This document shows, in pieces, positions 9,527-17,397 of a stretch of DNA of 57,111 nucleotides (position 1 is the stretch's first letter; each line of letters starts with the position of its first letter). Source of the stretch: an uncultured Clostridium sp. (lineage in GTDB: Bacteria; Bacillota; Clostridia; Lachnospirales; Lachnospiraceae); the NCBI GenBank assembly GCA_900543885.1, contig UQTA01000014.1:1-57111 (forward strand). Direction: 5' to 3'. A program made the position numbers and the translations under genes. The notes beneath the pieces are model-generated. The model was not told where the DNA came from. It did not search any database and was given only the letters and a program-made list of their open reading frames with translations.

Positions 9527-9774
9527 TGTGGATAACTTTGTTGTAAAGCTGTGGATGAACGGAAAAATATAAGAATCAGGACTGGTTTTCCACAAAAAGT
9601 GGATAAGGAAAAGTGGAAGTTGTTCACAATGGAAAAAGATAGGGAATCTGAGAAAGTGGAACGGGTGGATGTGGAAGAAAATAAGGTTTTCCAGAACTTA
9701 TCCACAAGTTATCAACAAATTGTGGATAATGTGGGCAAAGATATACACGATACACACAGGGGCGTCTATCCACA
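9527..9774. other. oriC sub-region between rpmH and dnaA
   Basis: A cluster of DnaA boxes lies upstream of dnaA: TGTGGATAA at 9527-9535, AGTGGATAA at 9598-9606, TTATCCACA at 9698-9706, TTATCAACA at 9709-9717, TGTGGATAA at 9721-9729 and CTATCCACA at 9766-9774. Boxes 9698-9729 are three in a row with 2-3 nt between them, a strong DnaA-binding platform. Strand polarity of the surrounding genes also diverges here, as expected at a replication origin. Confidence 0.88.
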
Positions 9775-9804
9775 TTTTTTTCCCGGTTTTCCTCAAAAAA
9801 TCCC

Positions 9805-9833
9805 TTGACTAAGGCCGATTTTTTCTATATAAT
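9805..9833 (+). promoter_or_regulatory. rpmH promoter
   Basis: TTGACT at 9805-9810, a 17-nt spacer and a perfect TATAAT at 9828-9833 form a strong sigma-A promoter about 80 nt before rpmH. It faces away from dnaA and would start the rpmH-rnpA-yidD-yidC-jag transcript. Confidence 0.85.
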
Positions 9834-9912
9834 CGAGAAGATGTTTAATTATACTAGTCGAAATGTGTGTTACCACATTACCAGATAATATTTGATAGGA
9901 GGTGCCCGGAAT

Positions 9913-10047
9913 ATGAAGATGACATTTCAGCCTAAGAAAAGACAGAGAGCAAAAGTTCATGGCTTCAGAGCTAGAATGAAGACTGCTGGCGGTAGAAAAG
10001 TTATTGCTGCAAGAAGAGCAAAAGGTAGAGCTAAATTAACCGCTTAA
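9913..10047 (+). CDS. rpmH: 50S ribosomal protein L34
   Basis: This is a 44-aa very basic protein of the large ribosomal subunit. It starts MKMTFQPKKRQRAK, continues HGFRARM and ends in GRAKLTA, a clear L34 pattern at the usual length. ATAGGAGGTG lies upstream of the ATG. It is the first gene of the rightward origin block. A terminator-like hairpin 17 nt after the stop may lower transcription into rnpA, giving more L34 than RNase P protein. Confidence 0.97.
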   Translation: MKMTFQPKKRQRAKVHGFRARMKTAGGRKVIAARRAKGRAKLTA

Positions 10048-10063
10048 GAACATTGAGAACAGT

Positions 10064-10095
10064 AAGGCCACATTTTCAGGATGTGGCCTTTTTGT
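10064..10095 (+). terminator. Hairpin terminator or attenuator after rpmH
   Basis: AAGGCCACAT (10064-10073) pairs perfectly with ATGTGGCCTT (10081-10090) and is followed by more T residues. It lies inside the conserved rpmH-rnpA operon, so partial read-through is likely. Confidence 0.8.
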
Positions 10096-10126
10096 TTATG
10101 TAAAGAAAAAGGAGTTTCTATTCTAT

Positions 10127-10471
10127 ATGAAACGATTTCCTTCCATTAAGAAGAACAGTGACTTTCAAAATATATACAGAAACGGAAAGTCCTATGCAAA
10201 CCGTCTCCTTGTTATGTATGTAATGAGAAACGGGGGAGAATCAAACCAGCTTGGCATATCAGTCAGCAAAAAAGTAGGCAACAGTGTGGTCCGCCACCAT
10301 ATTGCCAGATTGATGCGGGAGATATTCCGGCTGAATAATGAAAAGATCGAGACTGGGTTAAACATCATCGTTGTGGCAAGAACTGCCGCAGCAGCATCAG
10401 ATTACAAACATTTGGAAGGTGCGTATATGCACCTGTGCGGACTGCATCATATTTTAAAAGAATCGAAGTGA
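10127..10471 (+). CDS. rnpA: Ribonuclease P protein component
   Basis: This is a 114-aa basic protein that assists the RNase P RNA in cutting tRNA 5' leaders. The N terminus (FPSIKKNSDFQNIYRNGKSYANR) and the core segment GISVSKKVGNSVVRHHIARLMRE match the family. The usual RNR-type motif is here RHHIAR, which still keeps the flanking arginines. It lies between rpmH and yidD, its standard place. GAGTTTCTATTCTAT precedes the start, so the ribosome-binding site is weak (AAGGAG at about 16 nt). Confidence 0.95.
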   Translation: MKRFPSIKKNSDFQNIYRNGKSYANRLLVMYVMRNGGESNQLGISVSKKVGNSVVRHHIARLMREIFRLNNEKIETGLNIIVVARTAAAASDYKHLEGAYMHLCGLHHILKESK

Positions 10472-10478
10472 AGTTAAA

Positions 10479-10700
10479 ATGAAGATCATAAAAAAAACGA
10501 TGATCCTGATGATAAGGGGATATCAGAAATATCTTTCTCCTCTTAAAAGATATACTCACTGTATTTACACACCTACGTGTTCTCAATACGCCATTGAAGC
10601 ACTGGAAAAGTACGGTGTGTTTAAGGGTACATGGTTGGCCTGCAGACGGATCCTTCGATGTCATCCATTTGCAGAAGGCGGTTATGATCCAGTTCCGTAG
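10479..10700 (+). CDS. yidD: Membrane protein insertion efficiency factor YidD
   Basis: This is a 73-aa protein of the UPF0161/YidD family, which aids YidC-dependent insertion at the inner face of the membrane. The hallmark segments are RGYQKYLSPL, the cysteine-bearing YTPTCSQYAIEAL, and ACRRILRCHPFAEGGYDPVP at the C terminus. It begins 7 nt after the rnpA stop and precedes yidC, the universal order. Translation is probably coupled to rnpA because no strong Shine-Dalgarno is present. Confidence 0.95.
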   Translation: MKIIKKTMILMIRGYQKYLSPLKRYTHCIYTPTCSQYAIEALEKYGVFKGTWLACRRILRCHPFAEGGYDPVP

Positions 10701-10741
10701 AAAAAATGAGCACAGCAGGTGCTCCATAAGGAGGTAGCGTT

Positions 10742-12058
10742 TTGAACAGTTTAGCTGGCGCAGTTGTTTTGACGAAAACAGGCGGTATTCTGGGGCCAAT
10801 CGCCGCGATTTTAGGCTGGATTATGGATCTTTTGTTCCGTTTTACCAGTACGTTCGGCATTGAGAATATCGGTCTGTGCATTATTCTGTTTACTCTGGTT
10901 ACAAAAGTTTTAATGATGCCGCTGACCATCAAACAGCAGAAATCATCCAAACTTATGGCTGTTATGCAGCCTGAGATCAATGCGATCCAGAAAAAGTACA
11001 AGGGCAAAGAAAACGACCAGAAATCTGCCATGATGATGCAGGCAGAGATCAAAGCGGTTTACGAAAAATATGGTACATCCATGACAGGCGGCTGTCTGCC
11101 ACTTGCCATCCAGATGCCGATCATTTTCGCTCTGTACCGTGTTATCTATAATATTCCGGCTTATGTACAGTCTGTAAGAGGATATTATGAAACCGTTATC
11201 AGTCATCTGCCAGATGGCTTCCAGACACAGGAAGTATTTACACAGCTTGCACAGGCATGCAGAATGACTGGTGAGAAGTTTGATTTTACCAACGTAAATA
11301 CAGTTATCGACTTATTATATAAATTCACAGCTGCACAGTGGCAGACCTTTATCGGTGCGTTCCCGGCAGCAGGTGAAGCTGCCGTAGAAGGTGGTGTGAA
11401 CGCAGTACAGGCCATTGAGAAGATGCAGAACTTCTTTGGACTGAACATTGCATACACACCATGGCAGGTAATTACGAATTTCTTCAGCGGCGGCACAGGA
11501 ACCATCACAATGGTGATCACAGCCATTGCAATTCCTGTTTTAGCTGGTGCCAGCCAGTGGTACAGCACCAAGCTGATGACTGCAAACCAGCCAAAGCAGA
11601 ATGATGAAAACCCGACTTCTGATATGATGAAGTCTATGAATGTGACCATGCCATTAATGTCTGTATTTTTCTGCTTTACCTTTGCTTCCGGTATTGGTAT
11701 TTACTGGGTAGCACAGAGTGTGTTCACAGTTATCCAGCAGATGATCATCAATTCCTATTTAAATAAAGTGGATATGGATGAGCTGGTACAGAAGAACGTA
11801 GAAAAGACCAACAAGAAACGTGCAAAAAAAGGACTTCCTCCAACAAAGGTCGGAAACGTAGATGATATGATGAAGAAGTACGAAGAGAAGGAATCCCGTG
11901 AAGAAAACGCACGTATGGCCAAGATCGCAAAGAGCAAGGCACAGGTAGAAGAGTCCAATAAGTACTACAATCAGGATGCGAAACCAGGCAGTCTGGCTTC
12001 TAAGGCAGGTATGGTTGCGAAGTATAATGAACGTCAAGAGAAGGGCAATAAAAAATAG
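10742..12058 (+). CDS. yidC: Membrane protein insertase YidC/SpoIIIJ
   Basis: This is a 438-aa polytopic protein that inserts and folds membrane proteins, alone or with Sec. The first transmembrane region is followed by the conserved cytoplasmic hairpin loop (TIKQQKSSKLMAVMQPEINAIQKKY), then several membrane segments with GGCLPLAIQMPI and the late SGIGIYWVAQSVFTVIQQ. The C-terminal tail of about 90 residues is highly charged, as in ribosome-binding YidC forms. The protein is longer than SpoIIIJ because of an insert after residue 140. The start is TTG at 10742, supported by AAGGAGGT at ideal spacing. No lipobox was seen. Confidence 0.95.
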   Translation: MNSLAGAVVLTKTGGILGPIAAILGWIMDLLFRFTSTFGIENIGLCIILFTLVTKVLMMPLTIKQQKSSKLMAVMQPEINAIQKKYKGKENDQKSAMMMQAEIKAVYEKYGTSMTGGCLPLAIQMPIIFALYRVIYNIPAYVQSVRGYYETVISHLPDGFQTQEVFTQLAQACRMTGEKFDFTNVNTVIDLLYKFTAAQWQTFIGAFPAAGEAAVEGGVNAVQAIEKMQNFFGLNIAYTPWQVITNFFSGGTGTITMVITAIAIPVLAGASQWYSTKLMTANQPKQNDENPTSDMMKSMNVTMPLMSVFFCFTFASGIGIYWVAQSVFTVIQQMIINSYLNKVDMDELVQKNVEKTNKKRAKKGLPPTKVGNVDDMMKKYEEKESREENARMAKIAKSKAQVEESNKYYNQDAKPGSLASKAGMVAKYNERQEKGNKK

Positions 12059-12072
12059 GAGGGGTGTTTCGT

Positions 12073-12855
12073 ATGGATATGATTACGGTTACTGCGAAAA
12101 CAGTAGACGAAGCGGTTACGAAGGCGTTGATCGAGCTTGAGACTACCAGCGATAAGCTGGAGTATGAAGTGGTTGACAAGGGAAGCGCCGGATTTTTAGG
12201 AATCGGTGCAAAGCCGGCGATCATACGTGCAAAAAAGAAAGAGACTGTTGCTGACAAGGCAATTGATTTCCTGTCCCAGATTTTTGATGCAATGAACCTT
12301 GAGGTATCTATTACAGCTGCTTTCAATGAGGAAGAACAGGAACTTTCCCTGAATTTAGAGGGAGATGATATGGGAATCCTGATCGGCAAGAGAGGACAGA
12401 CCTTAGATTCCTTACAGTATCTGGTAAGCCTGATCGTAAATAAGGGAACTGAAGGATATTTAAGAGTAAAGCTGGATACGGAAAATTACCGTGAAAGAAG
12501 AAAAGAGACTCTGGAAACTCTTGCAAAGAATATTGCATACAAGGTAAAACGCACCAGACGTCCGGTATCCTTAGAGCCTATGAATCCTTATGAAAGAAGG
12601 ATCATCCATGCAGCAGTCCAGAATGACAAGTATGTGACCACACGCAGTGAAGGGGAAGAACCTTTCCGCCATGTAGTCATTGCTTTAAAGAAGGAAGCTG
12701 TTTCCAGTGAGAAAAAGGGAAGATATGACAGAGCTGGCAGAGGCCGTTCTGATCGTTCCTATGGCTATAAGGGCAGCCGCAGAGGCGGAGCCTACCAGTC
12801 TGCACCAAAAGCAGAAACTGTTTCAGAGACAGCTGCGGAAAGTACAGAAGAATAA
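12073..12855 (+). CDS. jag: RNA-binding protein Jag/KhpB (EloR)
   Basis: This is a 260-aa protein. The N-terminal Jag domain (MDMITVTAKTVDEAVTKAL ... KGSAGFLGIG) is followed by a KH domain with GILIGKRGQTLDSLQYL and an R3H domain (EPMNPYERRIIHAAVQ ... SEGEEPFRHVVI). The tail is rich in Arg, Gly and Ser and probably flexible. Homologues bind RNA with KhpA and influence cell elongation and sporulation. ATG at 12073 is chosen because AGGAGGGG lies 8 nt upstream; a GTG at 12064 overlaps that site. It is the last gene of the rpmH-yidC operon. Confidence 0.94.
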   Translation: MDMITVTAKTVDEAVTKALIELETTSDKLEYEVVDKGSAGFLGIGAKPAIIRAKKKETVADKAIDFLSQIFDAMNLEVSITAAFNEEEQELSLNLEGDDMGILIGKRGQTLDSLQYLVSLIVNKGTEGYLRVKLDTENYRERRKETLETLAKNIAYKVKRTRRPVSLEPMNPYERRIIHAAVQNDKYVTTRSEGEEPFRHVVIALKKEAVSSEKKGRYDRAGRGRSDRSYGYKGSRRGGAYQSAPKAETVSETAAESTEE

Positions 12856-12866
12856 AGATATTTTTA

Positions 12867-13017
12867 GTTACAGTTCAACCTTGCATCTTCTTGCCCGCTT
12901 GCAGCGGACAAGAAGCTTTTGGCGTCAGCCTTATGAAGATTTAGCGCCAAAAACACTTATGAAAACAAGTTTTCAACGTGCTTTTGCCCCTAAATCTTCG
13001 CAAGGCTGAACTGTAAC
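12867..13017 (+). repeat. Foldback repeat family B, copy B1 (151 bp)
   Basis: The ends are GTTACAGTTCAACCTTGC (12867-12884) and its inverse with one G-T difference (13000-13017). The inside holds further internal pairings, such as CTTCTTG...CAAGAAG and GGCG...CGCC. A second copy of exactly the same length lies at 18659-18809 in the same orientation with clear identity throughout. It fills the jag-mnmE gap. Confidence 0.85.
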
Positions 13018-13040
13018 AATATTTTTAATATTAAATGAGA

Positions 13041-13070
13041 AAGGCTGTTGCATAAGCGACAGCCTTTTTT
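13041..13070 (+). terminator. Rho-independent terminator after jag
   Basis: AAGGCTGT (13041-13048) pairs with ACAGCCTT (13059-13066) and ends in six T residues. It would end the rpmH-jag transcript. Confidence 0.8.
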
Positions 13071-13077
13071 GTATAAT
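13048..13077 (+). promoter_or_regulatory. Possible mnmE promoter
   Basis: A perfect TATAAT at 13072-13077 lies 26 nt before mnmE. The best -35 is TTGCAT at 13048-13053 (18-nt spacer), which overlaps the terminator hairpin. The -10 is convincing; the -35 is weak. Confidence 0.5.
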
Positions 13078-13102
13078 AGGGGAATGAAATGAGGGAAAAT
13101 GA

Positions 13103-14482
13103 ATGAAAACAGATACTATTGCAGCGATAGCGACAGGAATGAGCAATTCGGGTATCGGTATCGTAAGGATAAGCGGTGATGATGCCTTACAGGTAGTAAG
13201 CCGCATTTACAGAAATAAAAAGGGAGAGCCAAAGGATTTAAGTCAGGTAAAATCCCATACGATCCATTATGGTTATATTTATGACGGGGAAGAACGTCTG
13301 GATGAAGTCCTGGTTATGATCATGAAGGGGCCAAACAGTTATACAGCGGAAGATACAGTGGAGATTGACTGCCATGGCGGCGTTTTTATTGTAAAGAAAA
13401 TACTGGAAACTGTGATCCGGAATGGTGCAAGGACAGCAGAACCGGGAGAATTTACAAAACGCGCCTTTTTAAATGGCCGTATGGATCTGGCTCAGGCAGA
13501 GGCAGTGGCAGATGTGATCCAGTCTACCAATGAATATGCCTTAAAAAGCTCTGTAAGCCAGCTGACCGGCTCTGTTTCACGAAAGATACGACAAATTCGC
13601 GAGAAAATCTTATATGAGATCGCGTTTATTGAGTCTGCCTTAGATGATCCGGAGCATATTTCATTAGATGGGTATCCCAGGCGTCTTTTAGAGGCTTTGG
13701 AACCTGTCATAAAACAGGTAGAACGGCTTCTTTCTTCCTGCGATGACGGCCGGGTGATGTCAGAAGGCATTAAAACGGTTATTTTAGGAAAGCCAAATGC
13801 GGGAAAATCTTCTCTTATGAATGTGCTTTTAGGGGAAGAAAGAGCCATTGTTACGGAAATAGCAGGAACCACAAGAGATACCCTGGAAGAGCATATTTAT
13901 CTTCAGGGGATCAGCCTGAATGTAGTAGATACAGCAGGTATCCGGGATACAGAGGATGTGGTGGAAAAGATCGGCGTGGAGCGTGCCATGAAGGCGGCAG
14001 AGGACTCAGATCTGATCATCTATGTGGTAGACGGTTCCAGGACCCTGGATGAAAATGATAAAGAGATCATGGAGTTTATCAAGGGGCGCAGAGCCATTGT
14101 CCTTTTAAATAAAACGGATCTTAAGCTGGCTGTGGATAAGGAACAGCTGGAGAAAATGTCCGGCCATGCAGTGATCCCGGTTTCTGCAAAAGAGGAACAG
14201 GGGATTGAGGCTTTAGAAGAAGAGATCAAGAGGCTGTTTTATCATGGGGAGATCTCTTTTAATGAGCAGGTCTACATTACCAATATGCGCCATAAAGAGG
14301 CACTGGAACAGACTTTGGAGAGTCTGAAAATGGTAGAACAGAGCGTATCTGACGGTATGCCGGAAGATTTTTATTCTATTGATCTGATGAATGCTTATGA
14401 ACAGCTTGGAAAGATACTGGGAGAAGCAGTGGAAGATGATCTGGTAAATGAGATCTTTTCCAAGTTTTGTATGGGTAAGTGA
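13103..14482 (+). CDS. mnmE: tRNA modification GTPase MnmE
   Basis: This 459-aa GTPase works with MnmG to add the cmnm5 group to wobble uridine 34 of certain tRNAs. The N-terminal formyl-THF-binding domain starts DTIAAIATGMSNSGIGIVRISG. The central G domain has GKPNAGKSSL (G1), DTAG (G3) and NKTD (G4). The C terminus ends CMGK, the conserved CxGK motif with its essential cysteine. The start is supported by GAGGGA. A family C repeat overlaps its stop codon and separates it from mnmG. Confidence 0.97.
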   Translation: MKTDTIAAIATGMSNSGIGIVRISGDDALQVVSRIYRNKKGEPKDLSQVKSHTIHYGYIYDGEERLDEVLVMIMKGPNSYTAEDTVEIDCHGGVFIVKKILETVIRNGARTAEPGEFTKRAFLNGRMDLAQAEAVADVIQSTNEYALKSSVSQLTGSVSRKIRQIREKILYEIAFIESALDDPEHISLDGYPRRLLEALEPVIKQVERLLSSCDDGRVMSEGIKTVILGKPNAGKSSLMNVLLGEERAIVTEIAGTTRDTLEEHIYLQGISLNVVDTAGIRDTEDVVEKIGVERAMKAAEDSDLIIYVVDGSRTLDENDKEIMEFIKGRRAIVLLNKTDLKLAVDKEQLEKMSGHAVIPVSAKEEQGIEALEEEIKRLFYHGEISFNEQVYITNMRHKEALEQTLESLKMVEQSVSDGMPEDFYSIDLMNAYEQLGKILGEAVEDDLVNEIFSKFCMGK

Positions 14483-14655
14483 TGATACCAGGGTCAAAAG
14501 GTCTGAAATCCGATGCAAGCTTGCTTGCAAGAGGATTTTTGAACTTGGGACCCGCCAAAAACATGAATAAGCAGCCATTTTTCATAGAAAAATGAGCGGA
14601 TTATGAATGTTTTTAGGATTGTGAGAGCACGCAGTGCGAAATAATCCGGTATCAT
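14482..14655 (+). repeat. Foldback repeat family C, complete copy (C1)
   Basis: The element starts ATGATACC (14482-14489, overlapping the mnmE stop) and ends GGTATCAT (14648-14655). Internal hairpins include GCAAGCTTGCTTGC and the pairing of GGGTC with GACCC-type segments. Its first about 140 nt match 47364-47504 closely. Both copies end 30-40 nt before a plus-strand gene (mnmG here, trkH there). Confidence 0.8.
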
Positions 14656-14694
14656 GATGATTGAGGAATATAGAAACAGGAAGGAATTAAGAAA

Positions 14695-16581
14695 ATGCCA
14701 TATTTGGAAGAAACATATGATATTGTGGTAGTAGGTGCCGGTCATGCCGGCTGTGAGGCAGCACTTGCCTGTGCCAGACTGGGTCTTGAGACCATTGTAT
14801 TTACAGTCAGTGTGGACAGTATTGCCCTGATGCCCTGTAATCCCAATGTAGGCGGAAGCTCCAAGGGACATCTGGTAAGAGAGCTGGATGCCTTGGGCGG
14901 AGAAATGGGAAAGAACATTGATAAGACCTTTATTCAGTCTAAGATGCTCAATGAATCTAAGGGACCGGCTGTCCATTCCTTAAGGGCACAGGCAGATAAA
15001 CAGGAATACAGCCGTCAGATGCGGAAAACTCTGGAAAATACAGAGCATCTGACTATTCGCCAGGCAGAGGTATCGGAGCTTATGGTTGAGGACGGTCAGA
15101 TTAAGGGGGTTAAGACCTTCTCAGGGGCCGTATATCACGCCAGAGCGGTTGTATTGTGTACAGGAACTTACCTGCGGGCAAGATGTATCTACGGGGATGT
15201 AAGCAATCCTACAGGGCCAAATGGACTGCAGGCAGCTACACATCTGACGGACTCCCTGATCGCAAATGGAATTGAAATGTTCCGCTTTAAAACAGGAACA
15301 CCAGCCAGAGCAGATAAGCGCAGCATTGATTTTTCCAAGATGGAAGAACAGTTTGGTGATAAGAGAGTGGTTCCATTTTCTTTCTCAACTGACCCGGAAA
15401 GCGTTCAAAAAGACCAGGCGTCCTGCTGGCTGACTTATACCAACCAGGAGACTCACAAGATCATCCGTGATAATTTAAGCCGTTCTCCGCTGTTTTCCGG
15501 TGCGATTGAAGGAACAGGACCAAGATATTGTCCGTCTATTGAGGATAAAGTAGTGAAATTCCCGGATAAGGAGCGCCATCAGGTATTTGTGGAGCCGGAA
15601 GGTCTTTATACCAATGAAATGTACTTAGGCGGCATGAGCAGCTCTCTTCCTGAAGATGTACAGTATGCAATGTACCGCACGGTACCGGGGCTTGAACATG
15701 TGCGGATCGTGAGAAATGCCTATGCCATTGAATATGACTGCATTAACTCTTTACAGCTAAAATCTACTCTGGAGTTTAAGAAGATCCGCGGACTGTTTGC
15801 AGGCGGTCAGTTTAACGGCAGTTCCGGTTATGAGGAAGCAGCAGTTCAGGGCTTTATGGCCGGTGTTAATGCATCTATGGAGGTTCTTGGCAGAGAGCAG
15901 GTGGTTCTGGACCGTTCGCAGGCATATATCGGTGTTCTTATTGATGATCTGGTAACCAAAGAAAATCATGAGCCATACCGTATGATGACTTCCAGAGCAG
16001 AGTACAGACTGCTTTTAAGACAGGATAATGCAGATCTGCGCCTGAGAAAGATCGGACATGAGATCGGCCTTGTAAGTGATGGGGAATATGAGCATCTGCT
16101 TCAGAAAAAGGCTCAGATCGATAAAGAGATCGAACGCCTTGAGAAGGCGACCATCGGCGGCACTCCAAAGGTGCAGGAATTATTAGCCAAATATGAGAGT
16201 ACACCTCTTAAGTCCGGAACTACGTTGGCAGAGCTGATCAAACGTCCGGAATTGGATTATGAGAAGCTGGCAGAGGTAGATGAGAAACGTCCGCAGCTTG
16301 CCTATGATGTGCAGGAGCAGGTGAATATTGAGATCAAATATGAGGGTTATATTAAGCGGCAGATGCAGCAGGTAGCTCAGTTTAAGAAGCTAGAGGGCCG
16401 CAAACTGCCGGAAAATTTTGATTATTCCCAGGTGAACAGTCTGCGAAAAGAGGCAGTACAGAAGTTGAATAAGATACAGCCGTCAACAATTGGACAGGCG
16501 TCCAGGATTTCCGGAGTATCACCGGCGGATATTTCTGTATTGATGGTATATCTGGAAAGGATCAAAGGGGAGAGAGGTTAA
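14695..16581 (+). CDS. mnmG: tRNA uridine-34 modification enzyme MnmG
   Basis: This is a 628-aa FAD/NADH enzyme and the partner of MnmE in cmnm5U34 formation. The N-terminal dinucleotide fold shows VVVGAGHAGCEAA near residue 12. Family blocks include MPCNPNVGGSSKGHLVRELDALGG, FRFKTGTPAR and AGQFNGSSGYEEAA. The C-terminal helical region (EYRLLLRQDNADLRL, SGVSPADISVLMVYL) binds MnmE. Length is normal. It ends 4 nt before rsmG, so the two are co-transcribed. Confidence 0.97.
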   Translation: MPYLEETYDIVVVGAGHAGCEAALACARLGLETIVFTVSVDSIALMPCNPNVGGSSKGHLVRELDALGGEMGKNIDKTFIQSKMLNESKGPAVHSLRAQADKQEYSRQMRKTLENTEHLTIRQAEVSELMVEDGQIKGVKTFSGAVYHARAVVLCTGTYLRARCIYGDVSNPTGPNGLQAATHLTDSLIANGIEMFRFKTGTPARADKRSIDFSKMEEQFGDKRVVPFSFSTDPESVQKDQASCWLTYTNQETHKIIRDNLSRSPLFSGAIEGTGPRYCPSIEDKVVKFPDKERHQVFVEPEGLYTNEMYLGGMSSSLPEDVQYAMYRTVPGLEHVRIVRNAYAIEYDCINSLQLKSTLEFKKIRGLFAGGQFNGSSGYEEAAVQGFMAGVNASMEVLGREQVVLDRSQAYIGVLIDDLVTKENHEPYRMMTSRAEYRLLLRQDNADLRLRKIGHEIGLVSDGEYEHLLQKKAQIDKEIERLEKATIGGTPKVQELLAKYESTPLKSGTTLAELIKRPELDYEKLAEVDEKRPQLAYDVQEQVNIEIKYEGYIKRQMQQVAQFKKLEGRKLPENFDYSQVNSLRKEAVQKLNKIQPSTIGQASRISGVSPADISVLMVYLERIKGERG

Positions 16582-16585
16582 TTTT

Positions 16586-17320
16586 ATGACAGAACAATTT
16601 GCCCGGAAAATGGAAGAGGGTGTGAAAACATTAGGACTCCAGCTGAGTGAAAAGCAGCTGGAGCAGTTTTATGATTACTTCCAGTTTTTGGTAGAAAAAA
16701 ATAAAGTAATGAATCTGACCGCTATTACAGAAGAGGATGCAGTTATTACAAAACATTTTTGTGACAGTTTGTGTTTAGTGAAGAGTTTTAATAATATTGA
16801 GAAAACGGTTTCATTGATTGACGTGGGAACTGGCGCAGGTTTTCCTGGCATTCCATTGAAAATTGCATTTCCTCATTTAGAAGTCACTTTATTAGATTCT
16901 TTAAATAAGAGAATCCGTTTTCTGGAGGAAGTTTGTGAGCGCCTTGGCCTTGAAAATGTGACTTGCGTTCATGCAAGAGCAGAGGATGGAGGCAGAAACA
17001 AGGATTACAGAGAGAAATTTGACTTGTGTGTATCCCGTGCAGTGGCAAATTTGTCATCTTTATCAGAGTATTGTATGCCGTTTGTAAAGGTGGGGGGATA
17101 TTTTATCCCTTATAAATCAGGTGATATGGAAGAAGAACTGGCTCAGGCCAAGAAAGCAGTGGCGATTTTAGGCGGAGAGATCGAAGATGTCACCGGATTT
17201 GAGCTTCCAGGAGGCGAAGGATCAAGAAGTTTGATCAAAATCAGGAAAATGAAACCGATTTCAGCAAAATATCCGAGAAAAGCAGGACTCCCTGGAAAAG
17301 AACCACTTGGATCAAAATAA
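16586..17320 (+). CDS. rsmG: 16S rRNA (guanine-527-N7) methyltransferase RsmG
   Basis: This is a 244-aa SAM-dependent methyltransferase that modifies G527 of 16S rRNA; loss gives low-level streptomycin resistance in other bacteria. The SAM-binding motif I is DVGTGAGFPGIPL, followed by LLDSLNKRIRFLEEV and the SRAVANLSSLSEY block. NLTAIT near residue 50 is also typical. It follows mnmG by 4 nt with AGAGAGG as ribosome-binding site. A LacI-type operator begins 3 nt past its stop. Confidence 0.96.
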   Translation: MTEQFARKMEEGVKTLGLQLSEKQLEQFYDYFQFLVEKNKVMNLTAITEEDAVITKHFCDSLCLVKSFNNIEKTVSLIDVGTGAGFPGIPLKIAFPHLEVTLLDSLNKRIRFLEEVCERLGLENVTCVHARAEDGGRNKDYREKFDLCVSRAVANLSSLSEYCMPFVKVGGYFIPYKSGDMEEELAQAKKAVAILGGEIEDVTGFELPGGEGSRSLIKIRKMKPISAKYPRKAGLPGKEPLGSK

Positions 17321-17322
17321 AC

Positions 17323-17337
17323 ATGAAAACGGTTACA
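17323..17337 (+). promoter_or_regulatory. cre-like / LacI-family operator
   Basis: ATGAAAACGGTTACA matches the catabolite-responsive element consensus WTGNAANCGNWNNCW at every fixed position. It lies inside a larger symmetric frame (AACATG ... CATGTT). It sits 61 nt before the LacI-family gene, so either autoregulation or CcpA control is expected. Confidence 0.6.
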
Positions 17338-17397
17338 TGTTGAACTAAAAAGTGAATTTTAGACAGTACATCATGGAAAAAGGCAGAAATTGAGTTT

